Numbered from the stretch's first letter, positions 24,062 through 34,400 are shown. The stretch: 64,000 nucleotides of DNA from Thermococcus camini (GCF_904067545.1 NZ_LR881183.1:1244277-1308276), one strand, 5' to 3'. The notes: a model not told the origin generated them from the sequence alone. Program-made: numbers and translations.

Positions 24062-26830
24062 ATGCACCCCATCCTAAGGAAGACCATCAGGGAACGCTTC
24101 GGGAAGCTCAACCGTCTCCAGCAGGATGCATTCAGGGAGATTAGCTCCGGGAAGAGCGTTCTAATCATTGCTCCAACCGGCTCCGGCAAAACCGAGGCTG
24201 CCGTTCTGCCCGTCTTCAATGAAATCCTTGAAGAGGGGCTTAAACCAATCTCGGCACTCTACATAGCACCACTCAAGGCACTCAATAGGGATTTGCTTGA
24301 GAGACTTGAATGGTGGGGAAAGAAGCTCGGAATAACCGTTGAGGTGAGGCACGGCGATACATCAGCCTACAGGAAGGCAAAGCAGGTGAAGAACCCTCCC
24401 CAAATGCTTATAATTACCCCTGAAACGCTGGGCGTGATTCTGACGGTCAAGTCTCTTAGAAAACACCTTGAGAACGTGAGGTTCGTGATTGTTGACGAGA
24501 TAGCTGAAATCGTGGACAACAAGCGCGGTGCCCAGCTCCTCCTCGGCCTTGAGCGGTTGGCCGAGATAGCCGACTTCAGGAGGATAGGCATGACGGCGAC
24601 GGTGGGCAACGAGGAGGAGGTAAGGGAGTGGCTGAAAGCTGATACTATAGTGAAGCCGAGCTGGAGGAAGAACTACCGCTTCTACGTCCTTTATCCGAAG
24701 CCCGACGAGAGGGACATAGAACTTGCCAGGAAGCTGAGCCTCTCACCCGAGATAGCGGCAAGGTTGAGGCTCCTCTGGAGTATAGTCGAGAGACATGGAA
24801 AGGCGCTGATATTCACCAACACAAGGCAGTTCGCCGAAATCCTTGCCCACCGGCTGAAAGCATGGGGAAAGCCGGTTGAAGTCCACCACGGCTCGCTTTC
24901 GAGGGAAGCCAGAATTAAGGCAGAGAGAGCGCTGAAAGAAGGCAGAATCAAGGCGCTAATCTGCACGTCCTCGATGGAGCTTGGCATAGACATAGGCGAC
25001 GTTGACGTTGTGATCCAGTACATGAGTCCAAGGCAGGTGAACAGGCTCGTCCAGCGCGTCGGTCGGGCCAAGCACCGCATAGGTGCGGTCAGCGAGGGCT
25101 ACGTTATAACTTCCAACGTCGAGGACTATCTCCAGAGTCTAATCATAGCGAAGCACGCCCTTGAGGGTCGCTTTGAGGCGGTCGAGCCGATGGGCGGCCT
25201 TGATGTTCTGGCCCACTTCGTCGTTGGCCTGCTCATTGAGTACAAGAAACTCCCGCGGGAGAGGCCCTACGAGATAGCAAAGAGGGCCTACGTTTACCGG
25301 AATTTGAGCTGGAGCGATTACCTCGACGTCCTTAAGGTTCTGGAGAACGCCCGTCTTATAGGCTACGACGAGGAGAAAAACCTTCTCTACCTCAGGAGGG
25401 GAGCCTTTCAGTACTACTACGAGAACCTCTCGACGATTCCCGACGAGATCTCCTGGAGGGTCTTCGATGCTGGAAGCGGGCACGTCATAGGTCGCTTAGA
25501 CGAGAGCTTTATCATGGATCTGGAGGAGGGCATGGACTTCGTGATGTCCGGCAAAAGCTGGATAGTACTTAAAATTGACGACGAGGCGAGGCTTTTGAAG
25601 GTTCGCGAGAGCAAGAGCCTGGAGAGCGCGATACCGAGCTGGGAGGGCGAGATGATTCCCGTTCCCTTCAGCGTTGCCCTCGACGTCGGCAGGTTGAGGA
25701 GGGAGCTGGCTTTCGACTTCGAGAAGGGGCTCAAGCTTCTAGAGGGGGTCGAGTTCAGTGAGGAGGAGCTGAGGGGGGCTTTCGAGGAAATAAAGGGAGA
25801 GGTATTCTCAACCGACCGCGACATCGTCGTCGAGAGCACGCCCAAGGCGCTCGTCATCCACGCAGATTTCGGGAACAGGGCCAACGAGGCTCTGGGGAGG
25901 TTAGTTCACTCGCTCCTGATTCTCCGCTACGGAAGGGTCTTCTCCGTCCGCTCACAGGCTCATGCAATAGTATTCAAGACTCCCTTCCAGCTGAACCCGG
26001 AGGAGGTGAAGGGCTACCTCTACCAGGAGCCGGAAAGCCTGGAGTTCATAGTTTCCCGCGCGCTGAGGGATTCGCACGCATACCGGTGGCGCATGCTGAA
26101 CGTGGCGAAGCGGTTCGGGGCTTTGAGAAGGGACGCCAGAATAAGGAGAATCGAGAGGCTCTTCGAGGGGACGGTTATTGAGAGAGAAACCCTCAACGAG
26201 CTCTACCACGACAAGGTGGACGTGAGGAAGGGGAAGCTGGTCCTTGAGATGCTCAAGAGAGGTTCGCTCAGGGTGAAGACCGAGCTTAGGAGGGAGCCTT
26301 CGACTCTGGCTAAGCTCAACATGACGGTCGGCGGCGAGTTCCTGCTCTCCGGAGTTCTGGAGAGGGACGAGATACTTGAACTGTTCAGGGAGAGATTGCT
26401 CGATCACGAGGTCGTTTTAGTTTGCACCAACTGCGGCTGGCACTCGAAAACAAAGGTTGTAAGACTACAAAACATAAAGCTGAGGCAGTGCCCTCGCTGC
26501 GGCTCAAAGATGCTCGCCGTTGCCCACCCTATCGACGCGGAAGAGTTTCTTCCCGTTCTGGAGAAAGTTCGCCACGGGAGGCCGCTGGAGCGGAAAGAGG
26601 AGAGAACCTACAGGAAGCTGTTGAAAGCCGCCGATTTAGTGGATTCCTACGGATTTGAGGCCGTCTTAGCGTTAGCCAGCTACGGGACGGGGCCAGACAC
26701 CGCCGCCAGAATTCTTGCACAGTACAAGGGAGATGCCTTAATCGTAGCCCTCATGGAGCGGGAGCGGCAGTTCATAAGGACGAGGCGCTTCTGGGTGGAC
26801 AGGAAGGAGGAAAAGGAAAACGAGGAATAA
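24062..26830 (+). CDS. Lhr-type superfamily 2 helicase with zinc finger
   Basis: This 922-residue SF2 helicase has Walker A 'APTGSGKT' (37-44), motif Ib/II region 'FVIVDEIAEIVDNKRG' (DEIA at 145-148), motif III-like 'RIGMTATVGN', motif V 'CTSSMELGIDIGDVDVVIQY' and motif VI 'RQVNRLVQRVGRAKHR'. A winged-helix region and a large C-terminal Lhr module follow. Near the end two C-x2-C pairs (CTNCGW and CPRCGS) form a zinc ribbon. Lhr helicases unwind branched DNA and DNA/RNA hybrids in repair. The fourth residue of motif II is Ala, where His is usual. No good ribosome-binding site precedes the ATG. A strong hairpin follows the stop. Confidence 0.88.
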   Translation: MHPILRKTIRERFGKLNRLQQDAFREISSGKSVLIIAPTGSGKTEAAVLPVFNEILEEGLKPISALYIAPLKALNRDLLERLEWWGKKLGITVEVRHGDTSAYRKAKQVKNPPQMLIITPETLGVILTVKSLRKHLENVRFVIVDEIAEIVDNKRGAQLLLGLERLAEIADFRRIGMTATVGNEEEVREWLKADTIVKPSWRKNYRFYVLYPKPDERDIELARKLSLSPEIAARLRLLWSIVERHGKALIFTNTRQFAEILAHRLKAWGKPVEVHHGSLSREARIKAERALKEGRIKALICTSSMELGIDIGDVDVVIQYMSPRQVNRLVQRVGRAKHRIGAVSEGYVITSNVEDYLQSLIIAKHALEGRFEAVEPMGGLDVLAHFVVGLLIEYKKLPRERPYEIAKRAYVYRNLSWSDYLDVLKVLENARLIGYDEEKNLLYLRRGAFQYYYENLSTIPDEISWRVFDAGSGHVIGRLDESFIMDLEEGMDFVMSGKSWIVLKIDDEARLLKVRESKSLESAIPSWEGEMIPVPFSVALDVGRLRRELAFDFEKGLKLLEGVEFSEEELRGAFEEIKGEVFSTDRDIVVESTPKALVIHADFGNRANEALGRLVHSLLILRYGRVFSVRSQAHAIVFKTPFQLNPEEVKGYLYQEPESLEFIVSRALRDSHAYRWRMLNVAKRFGALRRDARIRRIERLFEGTVIERETLNELYHDKVDVRKGKLVLEMLKRGSLRVKTELRREPSTLAKLNMTVGGEFLLSGVLERDEILELFRERLLDHEVVLVCTNCGWHSKTKVVRLQNIKLRQCPRCGSKMLAVAHPIDAEEFLPVLEKVRHGRPLERKEERTYRKLLKAADLVDSYGFEAVLALASYGTGPDTAARILAQYKGDALIVALMERERQFIRTRRFWVDRKEEKENEE

Positions 26831-26853
26831 CCCCCACCAGTAACTGGTGGGGG
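26831..26853 (+). terminator. Strong hairpin after the helicase gene
   Basis: CCCCCACCAG at 26831-26840 pairs perfectly with CTGGTGGGGG at 26844-26853 across a three-base loop, starting directly after the helicase stop. It is followed by a short T-containing stretch and lies in front of the convergent deacylase gene, so it may terminate the helicase transcript. Confidence 0.6.
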
Positions 26854-26896
26854 GTCTTGCTTAAAAAAACTTGGCTCAAAAAGGGAAAAGTAAAGC

Positions 26897-27952
26897 TCAC
26901 TCGCCCTTCCAGTAAATCTCGTTTAGTGCCTTCAGAAACTCGCTGGCGGTAACGACATCCCTCACATCGATGTGCTCGTTCTTGGTGTGCGATATGTCGA
27001 GGTTCCCGGGGCCGAAGACTATGGTTCTGGTTCCGTTGTACATGAAGTTTATCGCGTCCGTCCAGCTCCTCATTCCGCCGAACTCGTCTATGTCGGTAAC
27101 TTCCATCGCCTTCTTCGCCAGCTGGACAATCTCCTCATCCGGCTCAAGTTCGTAGCCGTCCCATATTTCGGTGTACTCGTATTTGAGAGTATACTCGTCG
27201 AATATCGGGTCGAGCAGGTCGAGTATGTCCTCGACTTCCTGGTCGGGCAAAAGCCTCGCCTCAAGCCGGCCCTTGCAGAGAGCGGGGATTAGATAAACCG
27301 GGTTCTCGCAGACGAGCTCCTGGATGCCGATGTGAGGATCGAAGTACTTGCCCTTCCTCTTGAAGGGTTCGAGGTTCTTCATCTCCTCCAGCATCTTATA
27401 CGTTTCCTCTATAGCATTAAGGCCGCTCTCCGGACAGGCGCCATGAGCTTCTTTGCCGTCCACCTCAAAGTAGGCCTCGATGTTGCCGGCGTGGGCTATG
27501 TGGACTTCCAAATCGGTCGGCTCTAAAACGACGGCCATTTTCGGCTTGTACCGCTCCATGAAGAGGGCGCTTCCCCTTCCACCGTGCTCCTCGTCGCTGA
27601 CGAAGACTATGCCGACGTTGAGCTCCTTTCCTTCCCTGCGCAGGTTCTCAAGCATGAGGAGTATGGCAGCGGCGCCGCCCTTGATGTCGCTCGCACCGGT
27701 TCCGTAGACTATGTTGCCCCTCACTAAGGGTTGGGCTCTAATCGGTATGGTATCAACGTGAACCTCGTAGAAGAGCTCGGCCTCAGGATTGACGACCAGG
27801 TCTATTATCTGCCCGTCGCTCTCGATGTGAACGTCGTAGTCGAGTTTATGCAAAAACTCCATGATGTGGAGCATGATTCTGTCTTCCTGGCCAGACGGAG
27901 ACGGTATCTTCAAAAGCTGAAGGAGTATCTCCTTCGCTCTCTCAGTTTTCAT
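26897..27952 (-). CDS. M20 family metallo-deacylase (ArgE/DapE/LysK-like)
   Basis: ATG 27952 follows AGGTGACCCAA; a GTG nine bases earlier lies in that site. The 351-residue protein is an M20 co-catalytic zinc hydrolase: His65 and Asp67 ('YEVHVDTIP'), Asp89 ('GTGASDIKGG'), general base and ligand Glu121/Glu122 ('VSDEEHGGRGSAL') and a late His ('DISHTKNEHIDV'). The dimerisation insert is in the middle ('GNIEAYFEVDGKEAHGACPE'). It could be an acetyl-ornithine or LysW-lysine hydrolase or a related amino-acid deacylase. No lysine or arginine genes are adjacent, so the substrate is left open. Confidence 0.85.
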   Translation of the reverse strand: MKTERAKEILLQLLKIPSPSGQEDRIMLHIMEFLHKLDYDVHIESDGQIIDLVVNPEAELFYEVHVDTIPIRAQPLVRGNIVYGTGASDIKGGAAAILLMLENLRREGKELNVGIVFVSDEEHGGRGSALFMERYKPKMAVVLEPTDLEVHIAHAGNIEAYFEVDGKEAHGACPESGLNAIEETYKMLEEMKNLEPFKRKGKYFDPHIGIQELVCENPVYLIPALCKGRLEARLLPDQEVEDILDLLDPIFDEYTLKYEYTEIWDGYELEPDEEIVQLAKKAMEVTDIDEFGGMRSWTDAINFMYNGTRTIVFGPGNLDISHTKNEHIDVRDVVTASEFLKALNEIYWKGE

Positions 27953-28100
27953 TTGGGTCACCTAATTCAACCTCCGCGGTTGAGTTTATAAATATCCCCC
28001 GCGTAAGTCGATAGGGCGATGAAGAGTTTGACCCCTCCCGACGGGGTTTACCCTCCGTATGAGGAGGCGGTCCTCCTCGAGCCCCTTTGGAGGTGAAAGT

Positions 28101-28817
28101 GTGAGGATAAGCTCCATTGAGGAGTTTCCGCGGGAGCTGGTTCCGGTTGAGATTCCGCCACACACGGTCATGCTCCGGGGCATAGGCTGGGACTCCAACG
28201 TTTACCTCGTTAAGGACGGTAGCGAAGCGCTCATAGTCGATACAGGCACCGGCGTTAACTGGCACGTTTACACTGAAATCTGGGGGAGGGAAGGTTACCT
28301 CAACGGCGTTGAGAAGGTCACAATATTCAACACCCACGAACACTTCGACCACGTTGGTGGAAACTCCGTCCTGAAGGACTGGCTGGAGGGGAAGGGGATA
28401 AAAGTTCTCTTCGCGGCTCACGAGGTCACGGCAAAAACTCTGGAAAAGGGAGACGACTACGTGATTCTGGCCTATTCCTACGGGAGGAAGTTCGAGCCTG
28501 GAAAGGTCGATATCCATCTAAAAGATGGGGAGATCCTCAGAATAGGCTCACTGGAGCTTGAGCTGATCCACACGCCCGGCCACACCGCGGGAAGCTCGTG
28601 CCTTTACCTTTATGACGAGGTTAAGCTCATGTTCACAGGGGATACGGTATTCAAGGGGACCGTTGGCAGGACGGATTTGCCAACCGGAAACGGCTGGAAG
28701 CTCCAGGAGAGCCTCGAGAGGCTCAGGGATTACGATGTTGACTTCGGCCTTCCGGGGCACGGCTGGGTTATAAAGGACTGGAGAAAGAACATCGACGAAA
28801 TCCTGGGGTGGCTCTAA
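28101..28817 (+). CDS. Metallo-beta-lactamase-fold hydrolase (glyoxalase II-like)
   Basis: GTG 28101 follows GGAGGTGAAA; a longer open frame upstream lacks such a site. The 238-residue protein has the complete metal site: 'NTHEHFDHVGGN' (HxHxDH), 'HTPGHTAGSSCLYL', 'FTGDTVFKGTVGRTDL' and a last His in 'GLPGHGW'. The TGDTVF...GRTD pattern is that of glyoxalase II and sulfur dioxygenase relatives. The exact substrate is unknown. The next gene starts inside its stop codon (TAATG), so the two form an operon. An AT-rich element (GAGTTTATAAATATCC) near 27984-28000 serves one of the divergent promoters. Confidence 0.88.
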   Translation: MRISSIEEFPRELVPVEIPPHTVMLRGIGWDSNVYLVKDGSEALIVDTGTGVNWHVYTEIWGREGYLNGVEKVTIFNTHEHFDHVGGNSVLKDWLEGKGIKVLFAAHEVTAKTLEKGDDYVILAYSYGRKFEPGKVDIHLKDGEILRIGSLELELIHTPGHTAGSSCLYLYDEVKLMFTGDTVFKGTVGRTDLPTGNGWKLQESLERLRDYDVDFGLPGHGWVIKDWRKNIDEILGWL

Positions 28818-29062
28818 TGCGGAAGGGCTCCGTGAAGGAGGTTCTGGCAAAGCTGAAGTACGATCCGAGGGAAAATGAGGACGACTACTACATCGTCATA
28901 GAACACCGGGGAGCTTATGGCGATGTCAAGAAAATCCCCGTCGGAATGATTGAGCTGGGACACGGATACTTCTTCGTCGGGGAGGCTCAGATACCCTATC
29001 ACCGGATTTTGAAGGTCGTCAGAAAAGATGGGAAGGTAATATGGGAGACCAGAAAGCTCTGA
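28817..29062 (+). CDS. DUF504 protein
   Basis: This 81-residue protein starts at an ATG that shares one base with the preceding stop. It reads 'VLAKLKYDPRENEDDYYIVI' then 'EHRGAYGDVKKIP' and 'GYFFVGEAQIPYHRILKVVR', the pattern of DUF504 (UPF0248), small beta-rich proteins related to the TGS/RNA-binding PolyA-associated MJ1316 domain. An RNA-processing role is suspected for this family but unproven. Its stop abuts the stop of the convergent gene. Confidence 0.82.
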   Translation: MRKGSVKEVLAKLKYDPRENEDDYYIVIEHRGAYGDVKKIPVGMIELGHGYFFVGEAQIPYHRILKVVRKDGKVIWETRKL

Positions 29063-30037
29063 TCAGGAGACCTCCCTAAGCTCCGAGGTTAGGAGCGCCC
29101 ACTCGCGGGGTTCAAAGGCATCCCTGACTGCCGTTACAAGGAGATGGCCGTTGTAGAGGAGGGCGCAGTCCTTCAGGTAAAAAACCACGTCCACCATGCT
29201 TTTGAATCCCAGTTCAAGGGCGACGTAGCCCAGGTTCTGAATGAAGACAGTTCCGTGTTTGCCGTTCTCGGATGTCCTCCTGAAAAACTGGCACAGCCTG
29301 TTCTTGAGGGCCGGCAGGGCCTCGGGGCGAATGGAACGATCGACATCCGTCTTTGTCATCCAAATAATGTCGACCTTTCTTCCCTCAAACATCTCAAGGA
29401 ACTTCTCGGGCTTCTCCCGAATGACCACGATGAGAACCGCATCCCCCTCCAGGAGGTCCAGGAGAAAGTACTTGGCCTTGAGGTCATCCGTGAAGAGGTA
29501 TCCACCAGGATCGAGCTCGGTGGGGACGATGTTCTTGTCCTCCAGGGAGATTATGAGCTCGTACATCTTGCGTATTGCCCAGTAGTGCTCATCCTCTATC
29601 GCGGCAAGGTTGAGGGCGAAGGTCCTGGTATCCTCATCTTCGGCCACCCTGGCCAGAAGCTCGTAAGTCTTCCTTGCGAAAAGCTCGCTCTCCATACAGT
29701 ACTCGAGGGCGGATACGTAATCCTCAACGCTTTCGAACTTCGGGTAGAACGGGGCGACCTCAACCGGGGGAGCTTCTACCTTTACAGGTTCCTCATCAGG
29801 GTACAGCTTCTTGAAGAGCCCGTAAAGCCAGTCGTGGTGCCCCCTGCTCTCCTCACTCATTCTCAGGAACAGAGCCCTGATGCTGGCTTTATCAACACTC
29901 TCGGCGAGTCTGGCGTAGTACTTCGCCTCCTCTTTCTCGTTGAATATTGCGTAGCTTAGAAGTTCCTTCGGTGACTTATCCCGAAGGGCTCTCACAATGT
30001 CCTTCATGAGCTCCGTTGCACCGTTGTTGTTTTCCAT
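29063..30037 (-). CDS. Ferritin-like diiron domain fused to DUF835
   Basis: ATG 30037 follows GGGAGG. Of 324 residues, ~20-165 form a rubrerythrin/ferritin-like four-helix bundle. Likely iron ligands are Glu34-37 ('NEKEEAKYYARLAES'), Glu62/63 with His67/68 ('SEESRGHHDWL'), Glu118 and Glu126 ('ESELFARKTYELL') and Glu148-150 with His151 ('IEDEHYWAI'). Residues ~181-320 form DUF835, an alpha/beta module common in Thermococcales signalling proteins. The join suggests that oxygen or peroxide sensed at the diiron site is relayed through DUF835. The partner and output are unknown. Confidence 0.78.
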   Translation of the reverse strand: MENNNGATELMKDIVRALRDKSPKELLSYAIFNEKEEAKYYARLAESVDKASIRALFLRMSEESRGHHDWLYGLFKKLYPDEEPVKVEAPPVEVAPFYPKFESVEDYVSALEYCMESELFARKTYELLARVAEDEDTRTFALNLAAIEDEHYWAIRKMYELIISLEDKNIVPTELDPGGYLFTDDLKAKYFLLDLLEGDAVLIVVIREKPEKFLEMFEGRKVDIIWMTKTDVDRSIRPEALPALKNRLCQFFRRTSENGKHGTVFIQNLGYVALELGFKSMVDVVFYLKDCALLYNGHLLVTAVRDAFEPREWALLTSELREVS

Positions 30038-30111
30038 ATTATCAAAACCTCCCGTAAATTAGTCGGTCAAACAACGGAAAAGCTTTTCTATGGCAAACCT
30101 AACGGCGGAAC

Positions 30112-30870
30112 ATGATAGATGCCCATGCCCACTTCGAGTTTTACAAAAAGGACGCACCGAGGATCATAGAGGAGTGCCGAAAGGATCTCGCCGCAGTGGT
30201 GGACTCAATCACCGAGTACAGGAAAGCACACGTCTGGAAGAGCTGGGAGATGCTGAAGCCGTACTTCGGATTCATCGTCCCCACCCTGGGGTACCATCCG
30301 AACGAAGCAAGGAGGGGCAACTGGGAGAAGGTGAAGAAGGTTGAAGAGTTCATCCTGGCCCACAGGGACGAGATAGTGGCGATAGGAGAGATAGGGCTGG
30401 ACTACTACTACGCGGAAAACGAAACTCAGAGGGAGAACCAGAGGGCGATATTCAGGCACTTCCTTGAGCTGGCCCTCGAACTTAAATTGCCTGTGGTGAT
30501 ACACGCCCGCGAGGCCGAAAGGGAGGCCTTCGAACTCGTCCAGAGAGTTGGAGTTGAGGCTTACTTCCACTCCTTCGCGGGGAGCGTCGAGCTGGCGGGG
30601 GAGATAGCAGAAAACGGGCACCCCATCGGGATAAACACGGGGATAGTTTTCATCCCTGCGGTAATGGCGGCGGCGGAGGCAGTTGAAGTCGAAAACATGA
30701 TGGTGGAAACGGACGCTCCCTACATGAGTCCGGTAAAGGGGCAGAGGAACACTCCATGCAACGTCCGAGTTGCCATTGAAGAGGTGGCAAAGCTTAAAGG
30801 AATCGACTTCGAAGAAGTCAAGAGAATCACCGAGAGGAACGCGGTTAGGTTCTTCAATTTGAAGCCCTGA
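30112..30870 (+). CDS. TatD family metal-dependent hydrolase/DNase
   Basis: This 252-residue TIM-barrel protein has the TatD metal ligands in order: 'MIDAHAHFEF' (two His), Glu in 'AIGEIGLDYYY', His in 'PVVIHAREAE', His in 'VEAYFHSFAG' and Asp in 'MMVETDAPYMSP'. TatD enzymes are Mg-dependent exonucleases acting in DNA repair; archaeal members are a divergent branch whose substrate is not settled. The following gene starts 9 bases after its stop, so they are co-transcribed. Confidence 0.87.
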   Translation: MIDAHAHFEFYKKDAPRIIEECRKDLAAVVDSITEYRKAHVWKSWEMLKPYFGFIVPTLGYHPNEARRGNWEKVKKVEEFILAHRDEIVAIGEIGLDYYYAENETQRENQRAIFRHFLELALELKLPVVIHAREAEREAFELVQRVGVEAYFHSFAGSVELAGEIAENGHPIGINTGIVFIPAVMAAAEAVEVENMMVETDAPYMSPVKGQRNTPCNVRVAIEEVAKLKGIDFEEVKRITERNAVRFFNLKP

Positions 30871-30879
30871 GGTGATGGT

Positions 30880-31182
30880 ATGACGATCGACATACCCGAG
30901 GTGACGGAGGTCAGAAGCCTGCTGGAAGAGCTTGGAGAGGAAACGCTGATAGCGAGGCTCGATTCGTTCGTGACCCTCAACGAGGGGCTGGAGAGCAAGA
31001 AGGGTGAGGACTTCATAAAGGTCTCGATACTCGGCTTCCTGGAGGGCATAACCACAACCCTGATGATGAAATATCCCGGTGACGAGCGCGTGGCTGGGCT
31101 CCACGAGCGGGTACGGGCCAGACGGGCGGAGCTGGATGAGCTCTTCAGGAAGCCGGCGATGCAGAACCTTGGGGTCCCATAA
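30880..31182 (+). CDS. Small conserved helical protein, probably DUF3216
   Basis: ATG 30880 follows GAGGTGATGGT. The 100-residue protein is acidic and all-helical ('VTEVRSLLEELGEETLIARL', 'DSFVTLNEGLESKKGEDFIK', 'GFLEGITTTLMMKYPGDERV'). It resembles the Thermococcales-restricted DUF3216 family from memory, without a database check. No function is known. A GGGCG/CGCCC hairpin at 31205-31218 follows and may end the tatD operon. Confidence 0.7.
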   Translation: MTIDIPEVTEVRSLLEELGEETLIARLDSFVTLNEGLESKKGEDFIKVSILGFLEGITTTLMMKYPGDERVAGLHERVRARRAELDELFRKPAMQNLGVP

Positions 31183-31204
31183 CTGCCATGGATTGAACAC
31201 TGAA

Positions 31205-31252
31205 GGGCGCATTCGCCCCGAAATGCTCCATTGCATATTTTCCAGCATTTCG
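31205..31252. repeat. Two adjacent hairpins before the giant-protein gene
   Basis: GGGCG (31205-31209) pairs with CGCCC (31214-31218), and CGAAATGCT (31219-31227) pairs with AGCATTTCG (31244-31252) across 16 bases. They fall between the tatD operon and the promoter of the next gene. A third imperfect stem, AGGAGGGGCC/GGCCCCTTCT, lies at about 31312-31354 in the leader of the giant gene. Confidence 0.5.
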
Positions 31253-31407
31253 CAGCCAAACCAAAAGTCTATTATACATTGAGCTCGTTATATGTATAAT
31301 GAATATTCACTGCAGGAGGGGCCCTAACTGTTGCCTCCAATCAAGGCCCCTTCTAATCACTCTCGCCCCCCTGACAGCTAGGGTCTCTTCTCCGAGAAGG
31401 TGAGAAA

Positions 31408-34400
31408 ATGAGGAAGTCTGTCATATTTCTGGTTTATCTCCTTTTAAGTTCCTACCTAAACGTGGGGTTCGTGGGCTTCTCGAAGGTAAGCGCCCAGGGA
31501 AACCTGGTCTTTTACGATGACTTCAACGACAACAGCCTTGATACAGCTAAATGGACGGAGGACATGGCCGGAAGTGGGAACACGTACTCAGAAGAAAACG
31601 GCGAAGCACATTTCACGACCTACGGTCATAGGACCGGGAGTTACACAACCGAGCACGCGTTCTTGAGAAGTGAGATAATACAGATCAATAACTGGGATTC
31701 TGTGACGTTCTCGGGAAGATGGAAGTTCACTGATCCAGAGACTGCCGAGATGTGGTTCAGGGTGTACGACTCCGATACAGGAAATTACATAGGAGTCCGC
31801 TACATTTCTTGGACATCAACGATAGCCTACGACAGGCCTGAGGGCACAGTGAGCGATTCACGGAGTGCACCACAGACGTACGTTTCCTTCAGGATCGTTC
31901 TTTACAAAGACCACCTTGAGTACTGGGAAGACGGGACATTGGTGAAAAACGTAGCAACCACCGGAATGGAAAACACCACCGGTTTCTACCTTCTCATTGG
32001 GGGCTGGGACGACACTCCCACGGAATCCAACATGTACTTCGACGATATCTCGGTCGAGTACGAGCCGAGCCAGGGCGAGGCTTTGAAGATAACCATCCTC
32101 TCCCCGGAGGAAAGGGTCTACAACAGAACGGTCATAGACCTAAACGTCACCGCCAACAAGCCGGTTGATGAGTGGCGCTACTCCCTCAATGGAGCTGGAA
32201 ACGTTACCTTCCAGCCGAACACGACGATAGAGGCCGGGGAAGGGGAAAACTCACTGAGCGTCTATGCGATAAGCGGAGACGAAGTTGCGAGCGCGAGGGT
32301 TGATTTTTATGTGGACATGACTCCACCCGGAACCGTTGAGAACCTGAGCCACGAAGTTGGAGCCGACTACATCCTCTGGAGCTGGGACAATCCGAAAGAC
32401 GAGGACTTCTCCGAGGCTCTCGTTTACATCGACGGGAAGTTCCAGGGGCAGACTGACGGTGGAGAGTGGCTCCTGGAGGGACTTTCGCCGGGGGAGACAC
32501 ATACAATCGGTCTTCTAACCGAGGACATAAACGGCAACGTGAACACCACCTGGGTCAACGACACGGCAACGACGTTAACTCCAAGCGATGTGGTTTACGT
32601 CAACGAGAGCGGCTGGTGGTACGAGGGAGGGGACTTTAACCCGAGCGAAGGTCCCCTACGCGAGGGAATAGGTGCGGCACCCTCTGGAGGAACCGTCGTT
32701 GTCATGGCCGGCAACTACACGGAGAGCGTCGAGATAGACAGACCAATGACCCTGGAAACCGAAGAGGGTGCGGTAATACGCGGGGACGGTTCAAGCTGGG
32801 GGCGTTACAAGCCTGTTATCCTGGTGAGCTCTGACAACGTGACCGTTCAGGGCTTTACGATAAACTCCTCCGCCTCGAACGTTGGATTATGGGTCAACGA
32901 CTCCAGGAACTGCCTATTAGCGGACAACACCATAATCATAACTGAAAGCTCAGAGGAGGAGCGCTACGGCGTTTATTTGAGCTATGGCTCCGAAAACACG
33001 GTGAGGAACAACCGGATAACGGTAAGGGGCTTCCAGGGGGAGGGGATATACCTCTACCACGAGGAAGGCTCCGCCCTTCAGGGCAACTACCTTGAGGTCA
33101 GCGGTGACGGAAGCAACGGGATAGAGCTTTTCTACTCCACTGCCCAGGCGGTCGATAACAGGGTTCACATCTCCGGGATAGGCTCCAACCCCGGCTACGG
33201 CATCTTGCTCTATCTCGCAGGAGACTCCTCGCTGGAATACAACGAGTTGGGGACAGAACTGGAAGAGGAAAACGCATGGGCTCTCGGGATAGTGGGTGAC
33301 TTCAGCGGTTCCCTGAGCGGGAACGTGATAAACGGGGTACAGACTGAAATAACTGCCCCCGGGAACATCGCCATCAGGGGAGTTCCTGAGGAGAGAAAAC
33401 CTGCCCCACCGGAGGGCTACGGGAGTGCGGGGATATTCCTTGAGGGAAATGTCGAGGACTGGATGGAGCTGGGGGTCTACTACGACCCCTCGGCACTCGA
33501 AGGCCTGAACGAGGAAACCCTCTCCATATGGCGCTTCTCCGAAGGCTGGAGCAGGGATGGGATAAGCGGTGACCGCCTGGATACTCAGGAGGGCATCGTG
33601 TCAGCCAACGTCACCGGAAGCGGGATATTCGCACCCCTCGCCCAGGAGGAGACCGACAGGACTCCACCGGCTCTAACCCTTGTCGCCCCCACACCGGAGA
33701 ACGGCTCCCTGCTCGGTGATTCAGGCGTTACCATCAACGTCACCTCCAGCGAAGAGCTGAGTGGCGCGACCATCGAGCTCGACGGAACAAACCACACCAT
33801 GCTCGGCTCCGGAAGAGACTGGTGGTACTCGACGGTTCTGCCCGATGGAAGTCATTCCTTCCTCGTTCACGGAACCGACCTGGCAGGAAACAACGGGACG
33901 AGCGAGGTGAGGACTTTTGAGGTGGACACGAAGGCGCCGGTTTACGTCCTCTACGGCCAGAGCAGCGACGGAGTTCCCCGGGGAGGGGAGGTGCTCCTGT
34001 ACGCGAGGTGGAGCGATGCCCACCTAAGCTATTCCCACCTCTGGACCAACGTTACCGGTTCGTGGGAGGTCTTTGAGGAGGGGAGCTTGGGCGAAGACGG
34101 ATGGAGCAACTTCAGCGTTTCACTCGACGAGCCCGGTCTCTACTGCTGGTACATAGAGGCGTTTGACGGGCTTGAACATTCAAACGAAACGCCTACGGAG
34201 TGCTTTGAGGTCTATTCTCCGCCCAGGATAGTGTCGTACTCGCCGGAGAGTCCCATGGAGAGCTATGAAGGTGATGCGGTGAGATTTTCCATCGAGGCAG
34301 ACCAGACCGTCAACGTGACCTGGTACGTCGGGGAGAGCGAAGTCTTCCGGGAGGAAAACGTTAGAAACTCCACCTACACCAACTCCACAGCCAAAGCCGG

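Noticed and set aside
30205-31248. 347-codon minus-strand frame
   Set aside because: Fully antisense to the TatD gene and its neighbour, which have clear families.
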